Shown here one piece after another: positions 1 through 6,409 of a stretch of DNA of 6,696 nt. The notes beneath the pieces were generated by a model. It had not been told where the DNA came from. It saw nothing but the letters and a program-made list of their open reading frames with translations, and searched no databases. Made by a program: the position numbers and the translations under genes. Origin of the DNA: Lysobacteraceae bacterium (GTDB lineage: Bacteria; Pseudomonadota; Gammaproteobacteria; Xanthomonadales; Wenzhouxiangellaceae); assembly GCA_020201235.1 (NCBI GenBank), contig JAIVHD010000086.1, forward strand, positions 1 to 6,696, read 5' to 3'. The stretch's first letter is position 1. Each line of letters starts with the position of its first letter.

Positions 1-63
1 CGCTGGGGCCGGGCCAAGCAGAGTCCCGAAGCCCACCAAAACCTTCCTGGTCATCGTATTCAT
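1..63 (-). CDS. possible start of a secreted protein (partial, runs off left edge)
   Basis: A minus-strand ATG at 63 opens a frame that stays open for 21 codons to the window edge. The peptide begins MNTMTRKVLVGF and continues with TLLGPAPA. That is a short N-terminus with two basic residues followed by a hydrophobic, Gly/Ala/Pro-containing stretch, as in a signal peptide. A GAGGG stretch (complement of 74-78) lies about 10 nt upstream of the ATG and could be a ribosome binding site. A second in-frame ATG lies at 54. The gene would lie 123 bp downstream of ygfZ on the same strand, with no T-rich terminator visible between them. Too little is visible to name a function, and the frame could be chance. 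Confidence 0.3.
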   Translation of the reverse strand, partial: MNTMTRKVLVGFGTLLGPAPA

Positions 64-186
64 CGTAGGTCTACCCTCGATTATTATGGGTTTGATTTGC
101 CGATGACCGGACGGTAGCCGTCTTGATTCTGATCGATCAGTTAGCGGTCGAGCGACAAATTCTTTTTAGTGATCCTTAAATCGCGA
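64..186. other. ygfZ 3' flank with a 12-bp palindrome
   Basis: This 123-bp stretch lies between the ygfZ stop codon and the possible gene at the left edge. It contains a perfect 12-bp palindrome, CTGATCGATCAG, at 129-140. No hairpin followed by a T-run was found on the minus strand, so ygfZ transcription may continue leftward. An AT-rich patch at 80-88 reads CATAAT (a -10-like hexamer) on the minus strand, but no good -35 partner was found. Nothing in this stretch looks coding. Confidence 0.4.
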
Positions 187-1026
187 TTATGTCTCCTTTA
201 TTGAAGCGTCGGCGGCGTTGCTGCGGGTTGCGGTCGGATCGGAAGGGCCGAGAATCAACCCGGGCGCGCCATGGACGCAAATCGGTGCACCTTCGATACA
301 GTCGGCCGGCATCACGGCCAGGCCGCAAGTCGCGTTCTGAGTCTCGCCCTCCAGGCCATACAAAACCGTGCCCGACTGGTCGTCCAACTTGACCTCCGCG
401 CCGGGCTCGGGCCGACGCTTTGAATTCAGGCGAAACGGCCGGATGCGGCGCGTGACCCGGCCGCGATAATGCACCCGGGCGATCACTTCCTGGCCGGGGT
501 AGCAACCTTTGCCGTAGCTGAGACCGCCAAGTTCCTCAAGCCCCAGCATCTGCGGCAGAAAGCGGTCGTGGGTCTCGGGCAGAATCCACGGCATGCGCCG
601 CTCCAAGTCGGCCATCAGCCAGTCGCGCGAGCAGGGTTCGATTGGTTGCGCGTTCATGCTTGAGCGCGCGTCCGAGACCGCCAGATCGCGTCGGCGGTCA
701 TAGGCAAGCGTCAACGCGGGCAGCAGATTGCCGTCACTTGGCCCGCGCTCGCCAACTCGTCCGGGTTCGGTGGCCTGAAGCTTTCGGCCGATGCGGTACA
801 GGTTGATCCGCGCGGCCAGGTCTGCCGCCATCGATTCGGGCATGACGATAATCGCCCCACCTTCATGCCGGGCGATCAACAATGTGCAAAAAACACGACC
901 GTTCGGTTGGCACCAGGCGGTTGGATAAAAGGTCGATTGCTCGAAGGTTTCGACATCGCCGCACAGCTGAGATTGCAAAAAGGCGAGCGCATCGGGTCCA
1001 GTGATCAGGCTATAGCGAAGTTGCAT
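187..1026 (-). CDS. ygfZ: tRNA-modifying/folate-binding protein YgfZ, Fe-S cluster maintenance
   Basis: This is a YgfZ-family protein related to the GcvT (aminomethyltransferase) fold. Family members bind folate and support assembly or repair of certain Fe-S enzymes and a tRNA methylthiolation step. With the ATG at 1026 it is 279 residues. The N-terminus ITGPDALAFLQSQLCGDV matches the usual family opening, and CQPNGRVFCTLLI follows at about 39-51. The signature KGCYPGQE lies at about 173-180 with the conserved Cys at 175, followed by an HYRG element. An upstream in-frame GTG at 1062 would add 12 residues (291 in total). I prefer 1026 because the family homology starts there, but neither start has a Shine-Dalgarno sequence. 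The gene is divergent from sdhC; in E. coli the same gene lies beside the sdhE/ygfX pair, so the association is conserved. YgfZ probably serves Fe-S enzymes generally, possibly including SdhB. Confidence 0.93.
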   Translation of the reverse strand: MQLRYSLITGPDALAFLQSQLCGDVETFEQSTFYPTAWCQPNGRVFCTLLIARHEGGAIIVMPESMAADLAARINLYRIGRKLQATEPGRVGERGPSDGNLLPALTLAYDRRRDLAVSDARSSMNAQPIEPCSRDWLMADLERRMPWILPETHDRFLPQMLGLEELGGLSYGKGCYPGQEVIARVHYRGRVTRRIRPFRLNSKRRPEPGAEVKLDDQSGTVLYGLEGETQNATCGLAVMPADCIEGAPICVHGAPGLILGPSDPTATRSNAADASIKET

Positions 1027-1336
1027 GGATGAAAATATGTTCGAGTAATGACATTTAATCACACCATATCGTTAAAATGAGGGCATGACTAGAGCAAATG
1101 ATGTTTTTTCCGAGTCGTGCGGGAACGCCTGCGAGCGACCGTCTTCGGCCGGCCCGTACAGGGATCGAGAGCCGGTTAGCAGTGCCGGAAGTCATCCGAA
1201 TTCCGCGCCAGTCGAGCCGGCTGCGGAAAAAAATGGTCGCTGCATCGACTTCTGATCGATGATCGGCGATCGAAGACAAAATTGAATCCGCCCGGGCAAC
1301 ACGCTTGAAACTTACAAATACTGCTGGATTTCCGGA
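1027..1336. promoter_or_regulatory. divergent ygfZ / sdhC intergenic region
   Basis: This roughly 310-bp region must contain the promoters for ygfZ (leftward) and for the sdh operon (rightward). Its ygfZ-proximal third is AT-rich, unlike its surroundings. Rightward, ATGACA (1048-1053) and TAAAAT (1073-1078) resemble -35 and -10 boxes with a long 19-bp spacer. Leftward, the complement of 1034-1039 reads CATATT, seven bases before the ygfZ ATG. Close to sdhC, TACAAA (1313-1318) is a weak -10 with no convincing -35. Three GATCGNN heptads occur at 1254-1274. A 56-codon open frame (1085-1255, plus) is described separately. Minus-strand frames in this region show no family resemblance. No binding site for a known regulator was recognised. 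Confidence 0.5.
1085..1255 (+). CDS. doubtful 56-aa small open reading frame
   Basis: An ATG at 1085 opens a 56-codon frame ending in TGA at 1253-1255. It begins MTRANDVFSESCGN and ends GRCIDF. The peptide is polar and rich in Ser, Pro, Ala and Glu, with three Cys (12, 16 and 53), no membrane segment and no recognised domain. A GAGGG stretch sits only one base before the ATG, too close for a normal ribosome binding site. A TAAAAT box ends seven bases upstream, which would fit a leaderless transcript. Equally, this may be untranslated leader upstream of sdhC. It is listed because nothing else accounts for this stretch. Confidence 0.15.
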   Translation: MTRANDVFSESCGNACERPSSAGPYRDREPVSSAGSHPNSAPVEPAAEKNGRCIDF

Positions 1337-1714
1337 ATGAATACTGACCCAAGACCCTTATCACCGCACCTTCAAATTTACCGCCCCGAATGGACTTCGG
1401 TCCTGTCGATTGCCCACCGTATCACCGGCGTATTGTTGAGCGCGGGAACAATTCTGCTGGTTGCATGGCCACTGGCGCTGGCTCGCGGCGAGCAGTCCTT
1501 CGTTGCCCTGCAAAATGTTCTTGGCAATCCGTTGATCGCGCTGTTCTTGATCGGCTGGACACTTGCGCTGTTTTATCATCTGCTCAACGGCATCCGGCAT
1601 CTGCTTTGGGATGCCGGCGTGATGTTCGAACTCAAGTGGGCCCGAGCCAGCGGTTGGGCGGTCGTGGTGCTCTCGGTCGTGCTGACGGCTGCGGTCTGGG
1701 GAGGCTTGTTGTGA
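1337..1714 (+). CDS. sdhC: succinate dehydrogenase cytochrome b556 subunit SdhC
   Basis: This is the larger membrane anchor of complex II (succinate:quinone oxidoreductase) in the inner membrane; with SdhD it binds haem b and ubiquinone. The 125-residue length is normal. The N-terminal RPLSPHLQIYR followed by SIAHRITG is the family signature; S24 and R28 match the quinone-site Ser and Arg of E. coli SdhC. Three hydrophobic segments lie at about 29-49, 65-90 and 104-123. In FYHLLNGIRHLLWD, H81 matches the axial haem ligand (E. coli H84) and H88 belongs to the conserved IRH. The ATG at 1337 is chosen because homology starts almost at once; a weak TGGA lies upstream. Its TGA overlaps the GTG start of sdhD (GTGA), which suggests translational coupling. 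It is the first gene of the sdh operon. Confidence 0.96.
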   Translation: MNTDPRPLSPHLQIYRPEWTSVLSIAHRITGVLLSAGTILLVAWPLALARGEQSFVALQNVLGNPLIALFLIGWTLALFYHLLNGIRHLLWDAGVMFELKWARASGWAVVVLSVVLTAAVWGGLL

Positions 1715-2094
1715 AGCGCTTTCGCAATCCGCTGGCAACAGCACACAATCATGGGTCGGCCGGCTCCGGGGTCGATCATTGGTGGGCCCAGCGCTTCAGC
1801 GCAATTTTGCTGGTGCCGCTGGTGGCGTGGCTGGTCTGGGGGCTGACCGTACTAACCGGAGCAGACTACGCGACCGCCCGCGAATGGATCGCGGCACCGT
1901 GGAACTCGACGATGGCGATTTTACTGATCGTCACCTCGTTTTATCACGCACGACTCGGGTTGCAGGTCGTGATCGAGGATTACGTCGACCAGCGGCTGAT
2001 CGAAGTCACTTTGCAGGTCCTTGTTGCCATCGCAGCCATCGTCGGCGCACTGATCGCGACGCTGTCGATCCTGAAGGTCGCGTTTTCGACCTGA
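1711..2094 (+). CDS. sdhD: succinate dehydrogenase membrane anchor subunit SdhD
   Basis: This is the smaller membrane anchor of complex II and pairs with SdhC to hold haem b and the quinone site. The reading frame is open far upstream (to 1390), but the real start is almost certainly the GTG at 1711, which overlaps the sdhC stop and gives a normal 127-residue protein. The upstream extension is just sdhC read in another frame. Near the N-terminus, GSAGSGVDHWWAQRFSAI is typical of the proteobacterial family. Three hydrophobic segments lie at about 29-49, 66-87 and 97-121. In SFYHARLGLQVVIEDYV, H79 corresponds to the haem ligand (E. coli H71), and D90-Y91 to the Asp-Tyr pair whose Tyr contacts the quinone (E. 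coli Y83). sdhA starts 49 bp downstream. Confidence 0.95.
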   Translation: MKRFRNPLATAHNHGSAGSGVDHWWAQRFSAILLVPLVAWLVWGLTVLTGADYATAREWIAAPWNSTMAILLIVTSFYHARLGLQVVIEDYVDQRLIEVTLQVLVAIAAIVGALIATLSILKVAFST

Positions 2095-2143
2095 CTTTCG
2101 GCCGGCCGGCGGCAGCTTTAATTGCTTAATTTCTGGAATTTGA

Positions 2144-3865
2144 ATGTCTCAGAGCTATCAAATCGAAAAACATGAATACGATGTTGTCGTGGTCGGAGCC
2201 GGAGGCGCTGGCCTGCGCGCCACCATGGGCCTTGCAGCGACCGGCCTCAACACGGCGTGCGTGACCAAGGTCTTTCCGACCCGTTCGCATACCGTGGCCG
2301 CCCAGGGCGGCATGAGCGCGGCGCTCGGAAACATGGGCGAGGACGATTGGCGCTGGCACATGTACGACACCATCAAGGGCTCCGACTGGCTGGGCGACCA
2401 GGATGCGATCGAGTACATGTGCCGCGAGGCGATCCCGTCGGTGATTGAACTCGAGCACTTCGGCGTACCGTTTTCGCGCACCGAAGACGGCAAGATCTAC
2501 CAGCGTCCGTTCGGCGGCATGACCACCCGATATGGCGAAGGAACCGCGCAGCGGACCTGCGCTGTCTTTATCGAGTACTTCGCGCTCGATCTGATCATGG
2601 ACGACGACGGCGTTTGTCGCGGCGTGCTGACCTGGGACCTGGCGACCGGCAAGCTGCATCTCTTCCGCGCCCACGCCGTCATTCTGGCCACCGGCGGCTA
2701 CGGCCGAGCCTACCTGTCGGCAACTTCGGCGCATACCTGCACTGGCGACGGCAACGGCATGGTGCTGCGCGCGGGTCTGGCGCTGCAGGATATGGAATTC
2801 GTGCAGTTTCACCCAACCGGCGTGTTTGGTGCGGGCTGCCTGATTACCGAGGGTGTGCGCGGCGAAGGCGGGTACTTGACCAATTCCGATGGTGAGCGCT
2901 TCATGGAGCGCTACGCGCCAAATGCCAAGGACCTGGCCTCGCGCGATGTCGTTTCACGCTCGATGACGGTCGAAATCCGGGAAGGTCGCGGTGTCGGTCC
3001 CGAGAAGGATCACATTTATCTCAACCTGCAACACCTGGGGCCCGAAGTGATTAACGAGCGTCTGCCGGGGATTGCCGAAACAGCCCGCATCTTTGCCGGT
3101 GTCGATGTCTCAAAGGAACCGATCCCGGTACTGCCGACGGTCCACTACAACATGGGCGGTATTCCGACCAACTATCACGGCGAAGTCGTGACATCGCGCG
3201 ATGGAGATCCCGATTCGATCGTTGGCGGTCTGTATGCCATCGGTGAGGCGGCCTGCGTTTCAGTTCACGGTGCCAACCGACTGGGCTCGAACTCGCTGCT
3301 TGATCTGATCGTCTTCGGCCGCGCGGTCGCGCGCAGATGCGGGGCCAAGCTGAAGCCCAATCAGTCGCATTCAAGCCTGCCGGACAGTATCGTTGATGAC
3401 CTGGTCGGCGATTTCGATCAAATCCGGCATGCCAAGGGTTCAAACGCCACGGCCGGCATACGGGACAAGATGCAGCGCGTCATGCAGGACGACGCCGCAG
3501 TCTTCCGCACAGAGGAGACGTTAAAACAGGGTGTCCAGAAAATCACCGACGTCAACAAGCTTTTTGACGATATCGGCGTTTCGGATCATTCGATGATTTG
3601 GAACTCCGACCTGGTCGAAACGCTTGAATTGCGCAACCTGCTCGGCAATGCCGTGACCACTATGGTTTCGGCCGAGAACCGCAAGGAAAGCCGCGGCGCC
3701 CATGCCCACGAGGACCACCCGGATCGTGATGATAAAAACTGGATGAAGCATTCGCTGATCTGGATGGACAAGGACGGCAAGACGCGCATCGGTTCACGTC
3801 CGGTTCACATGGTGACGCTGAGTGACGAGGTGGAAGTGGTTCCGCCCAAGAAAAGAACCTATTGA
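2144..3865 (+). CDS. sdhA: succinate dehydrogenase flavoprotein SdhA with ~23-residue internal deletion
   Basis: This is the catalytic subunit of complex II; it oxidises succinate to fumarate with a covalently bound FAD. It has 573 residues, against about 588-597 in relatives. Visible features are the dinucleotide fold GAGGAGLRA (18-26), the FAD-attachment His49 in [11 protein letters not shown], His223 in QFHPTG, Arg267 in ASRDVV (the catalytic Arg), His334 in VHYNMGG, Glu368, Arg379 in [11 protein letters not shown], and a KKRTY C-terminus. Numbering tracks E. coli SdhA up to residue 140. There, QRTCA joins directly to [10 protein letters not shown], so the expected ADRTGH...LHTLYQQ helix (about E. 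coli 137-159) is absent. The loss is in frame and all other motifs are intact. The protein may be impaired, or the sequence may carry an error here. The start has a weak TGGA 6-9 bases upstream. The sequence type is Xanthomonadales- or mitochondrial-like. Confidence 0.95.
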   Translation: MSQSYQIEKHEYDVVVVGAGGAGLRATMGLAATGLNTACVTKVFPTRSHTVAAQGGMSAALGNMGEDDWRWHMYDTIKGSDWLGDQDAIEYMCREAIPSVIELEHFGVPFSRTEDGKIYQRPFGGMTTRYGEGTAQRTCAVFIEYFALDLIMDDDGVCRGVLTWDLATGKLHLFRAHAVILATGGYGRAYLSATSAHTCTGDGNGMVLRAGLALQDMEFVQFHPTGVFGAGCLITEGVRGEGGYLTNSDGERFMERYAPNAKDLASRDVVSRSMTVEIREGRGVGPEKDHIYLNLQHLGPEVINERLPGIAETARIFAGVDVSKEPIPVLPTVHYNMGGIPTNYHGEVVTSRDGDPDSIVGGLYAIGEAACVSVHGANRLGSNSLLDLIVFGRAVARRCGAKLKPNQSHSSLPDSIVDDLVGDFDQIRHAKGSNATAGIRDKMQRVMQDDAAVFRTEETLKQGVQKITDVNKLFDDIGVSDHSMIWNSDLVETLELRNLLGNAVTTMVSAENRKESRGAHAHEDHPDRDDKNWMKHSLIWMDKDGKTRIGSRPVHMVTLSDEVEVVPPKKRTY

Positions 3866-3890
3866 CGGGGTGATTGATGACCCGCCCCGT
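3865..3890 (+). other. stem-loop at the sdhA stop codon
   Basis: ACGGGG (3865-3870) pairs perfectly with CCCCGT (3885-3890) across a 14-base loop. The stem begins at the last base of the sdhA stop codon. No T-run follows, so it does not look like an intrinsic terminator. It could act as an mRNA processing or stability element between sdhA and sdhB, or be chance in GC-rich DNA. Confidence 0.3.
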
Positions 3891-3990
3891 TCAGACGCGG
3901 TATTCGGCGTCGGCTGGAGCCCATTTATCGGGCCCGGCTCGATGATCAGAGTAGATACTCGACACGCAGCAAGGCATTTACGGTAGCGAT

Positions 3991-4776
3991 ATGGCTGAAT
4001 TCAGACTCCCAAAAAACTCGCGGATCGGAAAAGGCAAACATTTTCCGGCACCCGACGGCGCTTCCAACGTCAGAAACTTTCGAATTTATCGATGGGATCC
4101 GGACGGTGGCGAGAATCCGCGCATGGACAGTTTTGACATCGATCTGGACGATTGCGGCCCGATGGTGCTCGACGCAATCATCAAGATCAAAAACGAGGTG
4201 GACCCGACCCTGACCTTCCGGCGCTCGTGTCGGGAGGGCATCTGCGGTTCGTGCGCGTTCAACATTGATGGCACCAACACCTTGGCATGCACGACGGGCA
4301 TTGATGAAATAAAAGGCGATGTCAAAATCTACCCGCTGCCGCACATGCCGGTCATCAAGGATCTGGTGCCGGATCTGACCCACTTTTATGCCCAGTACGC
4401 GTCGATCCGGCCCTGGATTCGAACCCAGAGCCCGCCGCCGCCTGACAAGGAGCGACTGCAATCGCACGAAGACCGCGAAAAGCTTGACGGGCTTTACGAA
4501 TGCATTCTGTGCGCCTGTTGCACCACATCGTGCCCCAGTTACTGGTGGAACGGCGATCGGTATCTCGGTCCGGCGGTCTTGCTGCAGGCCCATCGCTGGC
4601 TGGTTGACTCACGCGACGAGGATACCGGCGCACGGCTGGACGCGCTTGAGGATCCTTTCAAGTTGTATCGCTGCCACACCATCATGAACTGCGCCAAGAC
4701 CTGCCCGAAAGGACTTAACCCGGCCAAGGCCATTGCCGAAATCAAAAAGATGATGCTGGCGCGGCAGTCGTTGTAG
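3991..4776 (+). CDS. sdhB: succinate dehydrogenase iron-sulfur subunit SdhB
   Basis: This is the electron-transfer subunit of complex II, which carries electrons from SdhA's FAD to the quinone site. It has 261 residues, normal for the mitochondrial/Xanthomonadales-type protein. All three cluster motifs are complete. The [2Fe-2S] cysteines are C80, C85, C88 and C100 ([10 protein letters not shown]...LAC). The [4Fe-4S] cysteines are C171, C174, C177 and C181 ([12 protein letters not shown]). The [3Fe-4S] cysteines are C228, C234 and C238 ([14 protein letters not shown]). W185-W186 in SYWWN lie in the region that forms part of the quinone pocket in this family. The start [18 protein letters not shown] matches the family opening, although no clear Shine-Dalgarno precedes it. 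It is separated from sdhA by 125 bp, the longest gap in the operon, and followed 11 bp later by sdhE. Confidence 0.97.
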   Translation: MAEFRLPKNSRIGKGKHFPAPDGASNVRNFRIYRWDPDGGENPRMDSFDIDLDDCGPMVLDAIIKIKNEVDPTLTFRRSCREGICGSCAFNIDGTNTLACTTGIDEIKGDVKIYPLPHMPVIKDLVPDLTHFYAQYASIRPWIRTQSPPPPDKERLQSHEDREKLDGLYECILCACCTTSCPSYWWNGDRYLGPAVLLQAHRWLVDSRDEDTGARLDALEDPFKLYRCHTIMNCAKTCPKGLNPAKAIAEIKKMMLARQSL

Positions 4777-4787
4777 CAGCCGCAGCA

Positions 4788-5051
4788 ATGAATGATCCAA
4801 TCTCACCGCAACCGGAAATTTCCAGGTTGCGTTGGCGTTGTCGCAGAGGAATGCGCGAACTCGATGTACTGCTCGAGCGCTGGCTCGATCGTCGCTGGCA
4901 AAAGGCTTCGGTCTCGGAGCGTGCCTGTTTTGAGCGCTTGCTGGCCTTTGAAGACGATCAGTTGTGGGATTGGCTGACCGGGCGAGAGCGGCCCGAGGAT
5001 GCTGATCTGCAGGAGTTCGTTGAGCGCCTAAGCCGTGGCCAACGGCGCTGA
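4788..5051 (+). CDS. sdhE: SdhA flavinylation factor SdhE (YgfY/DUF339 family)
   Basis: This small cytoplasmic protein binds SdhA and promotes covalent FAD attachment (known for the SdhE/Sdh5 family). It has 87 residues, close to E. coli SdhE in length. The signature [11 protein letters not shown] (16-26) nearly matches the E. coli sequence and includes the functionally essential RGxxE element (R20, G21, E24). The remainder fits the five-helix family pattern: an [18 protein letters not shown] segment (48-65) followed by a P-x-D-x-x-L-Q-E-F-V helix. It begins 11 bp after the sdhB stop, so it is very likely co-transcribed with its target enzyme. The last 17 bases overlap the start of ygfX. No Shine-Dalgarno is evident, which suggests coupling to sdhB translation. 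Confidence 0.93.
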   Translation: MNDPISPQPEISRLRWRCRRGMRELDVLLERWLDRRWQKASVSERACFERLLAFEDDQLWDWLTGRERPEDADLQEFVERLSRGQRR

Positions 5052-5436
5052 GCTGATTTTTCGCCGCGGACGAGCACGTCCATTGCTGCTGGTATCGATC
5101 GCTATTCTCGCGCTGCTTTCGGTGGTGCTGCTGCGAGCCGGAGCGATGATGTTTTCGTTCGCGCTGATCACGGTTGCGGCTTCTGTCTGGTTTTCGTTGA
5201 AACGATCAGGACGCTGGCGCGCGCTGGCATTACTGGACGCCGGAGGCGCGCGACTGATCAGCAAGCGTGACGAAAATGCGTTTTCCGGTGTGCTGAGCGC
5301 CAATGCCGTTAGCCCGTTGTTCATTTCGCTGCACATGGCGGGGCCAGAGGGTCGCCGCGTGCGGATTGGGATTTTTTTCGACGAGCTTTCCGATCACGAT
5401 TTCCGCCGCCTGTCGGCCCGGCTGCGGCTGGGTTGA
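5035..5436 (+). CDS. ygfX: YgfX/CptA-like small inner-membrane protein
   Basis: This 133-residue protein has the YgfX (CptA, DUF1434) layout: a short basic N-terminus ([11 protein letters not shown]), two adjacent membrane helices at about 17-33 and 37-55, then a soluble C-terminal domain. Its end, [20 protein letters not shown], lines up with the E. coli YgfX ending around DSMDEAEWRDLRRIL. Family members sit next to sdhE. E. coli YgfX was reported as a membrane toxin acting on cytoskeletal proteins with SdhE (CptB) as antitoxin, but that role is debated and a respiratory-complex role is equally plausible. The only suitable start is the GTG at 5035, inside the end of sdhE; the next in-frame ATG falls in the second helix. 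Overall sequence similarity is weak, so the call rests on layout plus position. Confidence 0.75.
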   Translation: MANGAELIFRRGRARPLLLVSIAILALLSVVLLRAGAMMFSFALITVAASVWFSLKRSGRWRALALLDAGGARLISKRDENAFSGVLSANAVSPLFISLHMAGPEGRRVRIGIFFDELSDHDFRRLSARLRLG

Positions 5437-5527
5437 CCTGTTCTCGCCGCAGCCCGCTCGAGCCTGTCTCGATGATCGTCGGCGTGTCGCCGGACGCCGG
5501 CAGCGATCCAGCGGTTAGAATCGGCGC
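5437..5527. other. gap between ygfX and plsC-like gene
   Basis: The 91-bp gap holds a two-part stem-loop (5474-5508, listed separately) and, just before the next gene, a TAGAAT hexamer (5516-5521) whose end lies six bases from the ATG at 5528. No -35 box at a normal distance and no Shine-Dalgarno were seen. The acyltransferase gene could therefore have its own leaderless promoter or be read from the sdh operon. Confidence 0.3.
5474..5508 (+). other. GC-rich stem-loop after the sdh operon
   Basis: An outer 5-bp arm GATCG (5474-5478) pairs with CGATC (5504-5508). An inner 6-bp arm CGGCGT (5480-5485) pairs with ACGCCG (5494-5499) around an 8-base loop. One unpaired base on the left and four on the right separate the two arms. 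No T-run follows on either strand, so a standard intrinsic terminator is unlikely. It may protect the 3' end of sdh mRNA or partly attenuate read-through into the acyltransferase gene. Confidence 0.35.
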
Positions 5528-6409
5528 ATGAGCAATGGACGCGAGATGCAACCAAAAACCGGCCCGACCGAAAGTGCCGCCGAATATGTCGAGGATCGTA
5601 TCGAAGGGCGTGCTGCCGACGGCTCCAGCGATTGTCGAAGCCACAGCTCCAGCAACTGGCTCGATACGCTTTATCCGATTTGGCAATGGCTTGTGCTGGT
5701 GCCGGTCGTCGTTCTGGCGACCGTGCTCGCGGCCCTTGTGGTGATCGTCATGAGTCTGCTCGGTTACCGGCGCGCGGCCAACACCCGGGTTGCTGCGTCC
5801 TGGGCACGACTGATCGCCTGGCTGACGCCAATGCGAGTCGAGCTCGAAGGCTCCGAGCGGCTCGATCCGGAGCAGAGCTATGTTGTGGTCGCAAACCATC
5901 GAAGCCAATACGATATACCGTTGATCTACGGGTTTTGCGGGCTGGATCTGCGCTGGGTGATGAAGTCGGAAATCGGCAGGGTTCCGTTCGTTGCACAAGG
6001 CTGCCGTGCGATCGGACATATTTTCATTAATCGCGGCCGGCCCGATCAGGCGCGTGCGGCCATCAACGAGGCCGTAGCGTGCCTGCCGGTCGGCACCGGC
6101 GTGCTGTTTTTCGCCGAGGGCACGCGCAGCCGCTCAGGCGAACTGATGGCATTTAGAAAGGGCGCGTTCCGCGCGGCAGTTGATCGTAATTTGCCGATTC
6201 TGCCGATGACGGTAAGCGGCACGCGCTCGATTTTGCCGCCGGGCTCGCTGCGCGTTCGGCCCGGGCGAGGGCGACTGGTGATCCACGAACCGATCTGGCC
6301 GCAAGCGCTGCCCCATGACGACGCGGTCTCTGATTTGTGCCTGCGAACGCGCAGGACGATTGCCGCAGAGCTTGAAACAAGGCCAGCCCGGCCGGACGGA
6401 GCTGGCTGA
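5528..6409 (+). CDS. PlsC-type 1-acyl-glycerol-3-phosphate acyltransferase
   Basis: This is a membrane acyltransferase of the PlsC/LPLAT family, which places an acyl chain on the sn-2 position of lysophosphatidate or a related lysolipid. It has 293 residues. After a polar N-terminal stretch (1-42) comes a strong hydrophobic segment (about 53-79). The catalytic HX4D motif is NHRSQYD with H124 and D129. Motif II is WVMKSEIGRVPF (143-154) followed by FINRGR (167-172). Motif III is FAEGTRSRSG (195-204) with E197 and R200. Motif IV is LPILPMTVSGTR (222-233). All catalytic elements are present, so it should be active; the exact acceptor cannot be told from sequence. The ATG at 5528 is used, and a second in-frame ATG lies at 5546. 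Its stop overlaps the next gene's start (TGATG), so the two are probably co-translated. Confidence 0.9.
   Translation: MSNGREMQPKTGPTESAAEYVEDRIEGRAADGSSDCRSHSSSNWLDTLYPIWQWLVLVPVVVLATVLAALVVIVMSLLGYRRAANTRVAASWARLIAWLTPMRVELEGSERLDPEQSYVVVANHRSQYDIPLIYGFCGLDLRWVMKSEIGRVPFVAQGCRAIGHIFINRGRPDQARAAINEAVACLPVGTGVLFFAEGTRSRSGELMAFRKGAFRAAVDRNLPILPMTVSGTRSILPPGSLRVRPGRGRLVIHEPIWPQALPHDDAVSDLCLRTRRTIAAELETRPARPDGAG

Noticed and set aside
1104..1109. T6 run as an intrinsic terminator
   Set aside because: No GC-rich hairpin precedes it on the plus strand, and there is no gene upstream that would need terminating.
1226..1232. A-run read as a minus-strand terminator T-run
   Set aside because: The only preceding hairpin on the minus strand is a 4-bp GTCG/CGAC stem, too weak to call.
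1390..1710. Upstream extension of the sdhD frame to an ATG at 1390
   Set aside because: It would overlap almost all of sdhC in another frame. Homology starts only after the GTG at 1711, which overlaps the sdhC stop.
2126..2812. 228-codon minus-strand open frame opposite sdhA
   Set aside because: It lies antisense to the well-matched sdhA. Its Arg/His/Ala-rich composition is typical of an antisense shadow in GC-rich DNA and it resembles no family.
3877..3945. 22-codon open frame between sdhA and sdhB
   Set aside because: Too short, no ribosome binding site, no recognisable features; it overlaps the hairpin and is most likely chance.
5035..5436. sdhE-ygfX as a novel toxin-antitoxin system
   Set aside because: SdhE is an established SdhA flavinylation factor and the pair sits in the sdh operon. 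The toxin idea for YgfX is already published and disputed, so it is neither new nor supported here.
5321..6019. 232-codon minus-strand open frame opposite the ygfX-plsC region
   Set aside because: It crosses two coding regions and their gap, has no family resemblance, and is explained as an antisense shadow of the acyltransferase gene.
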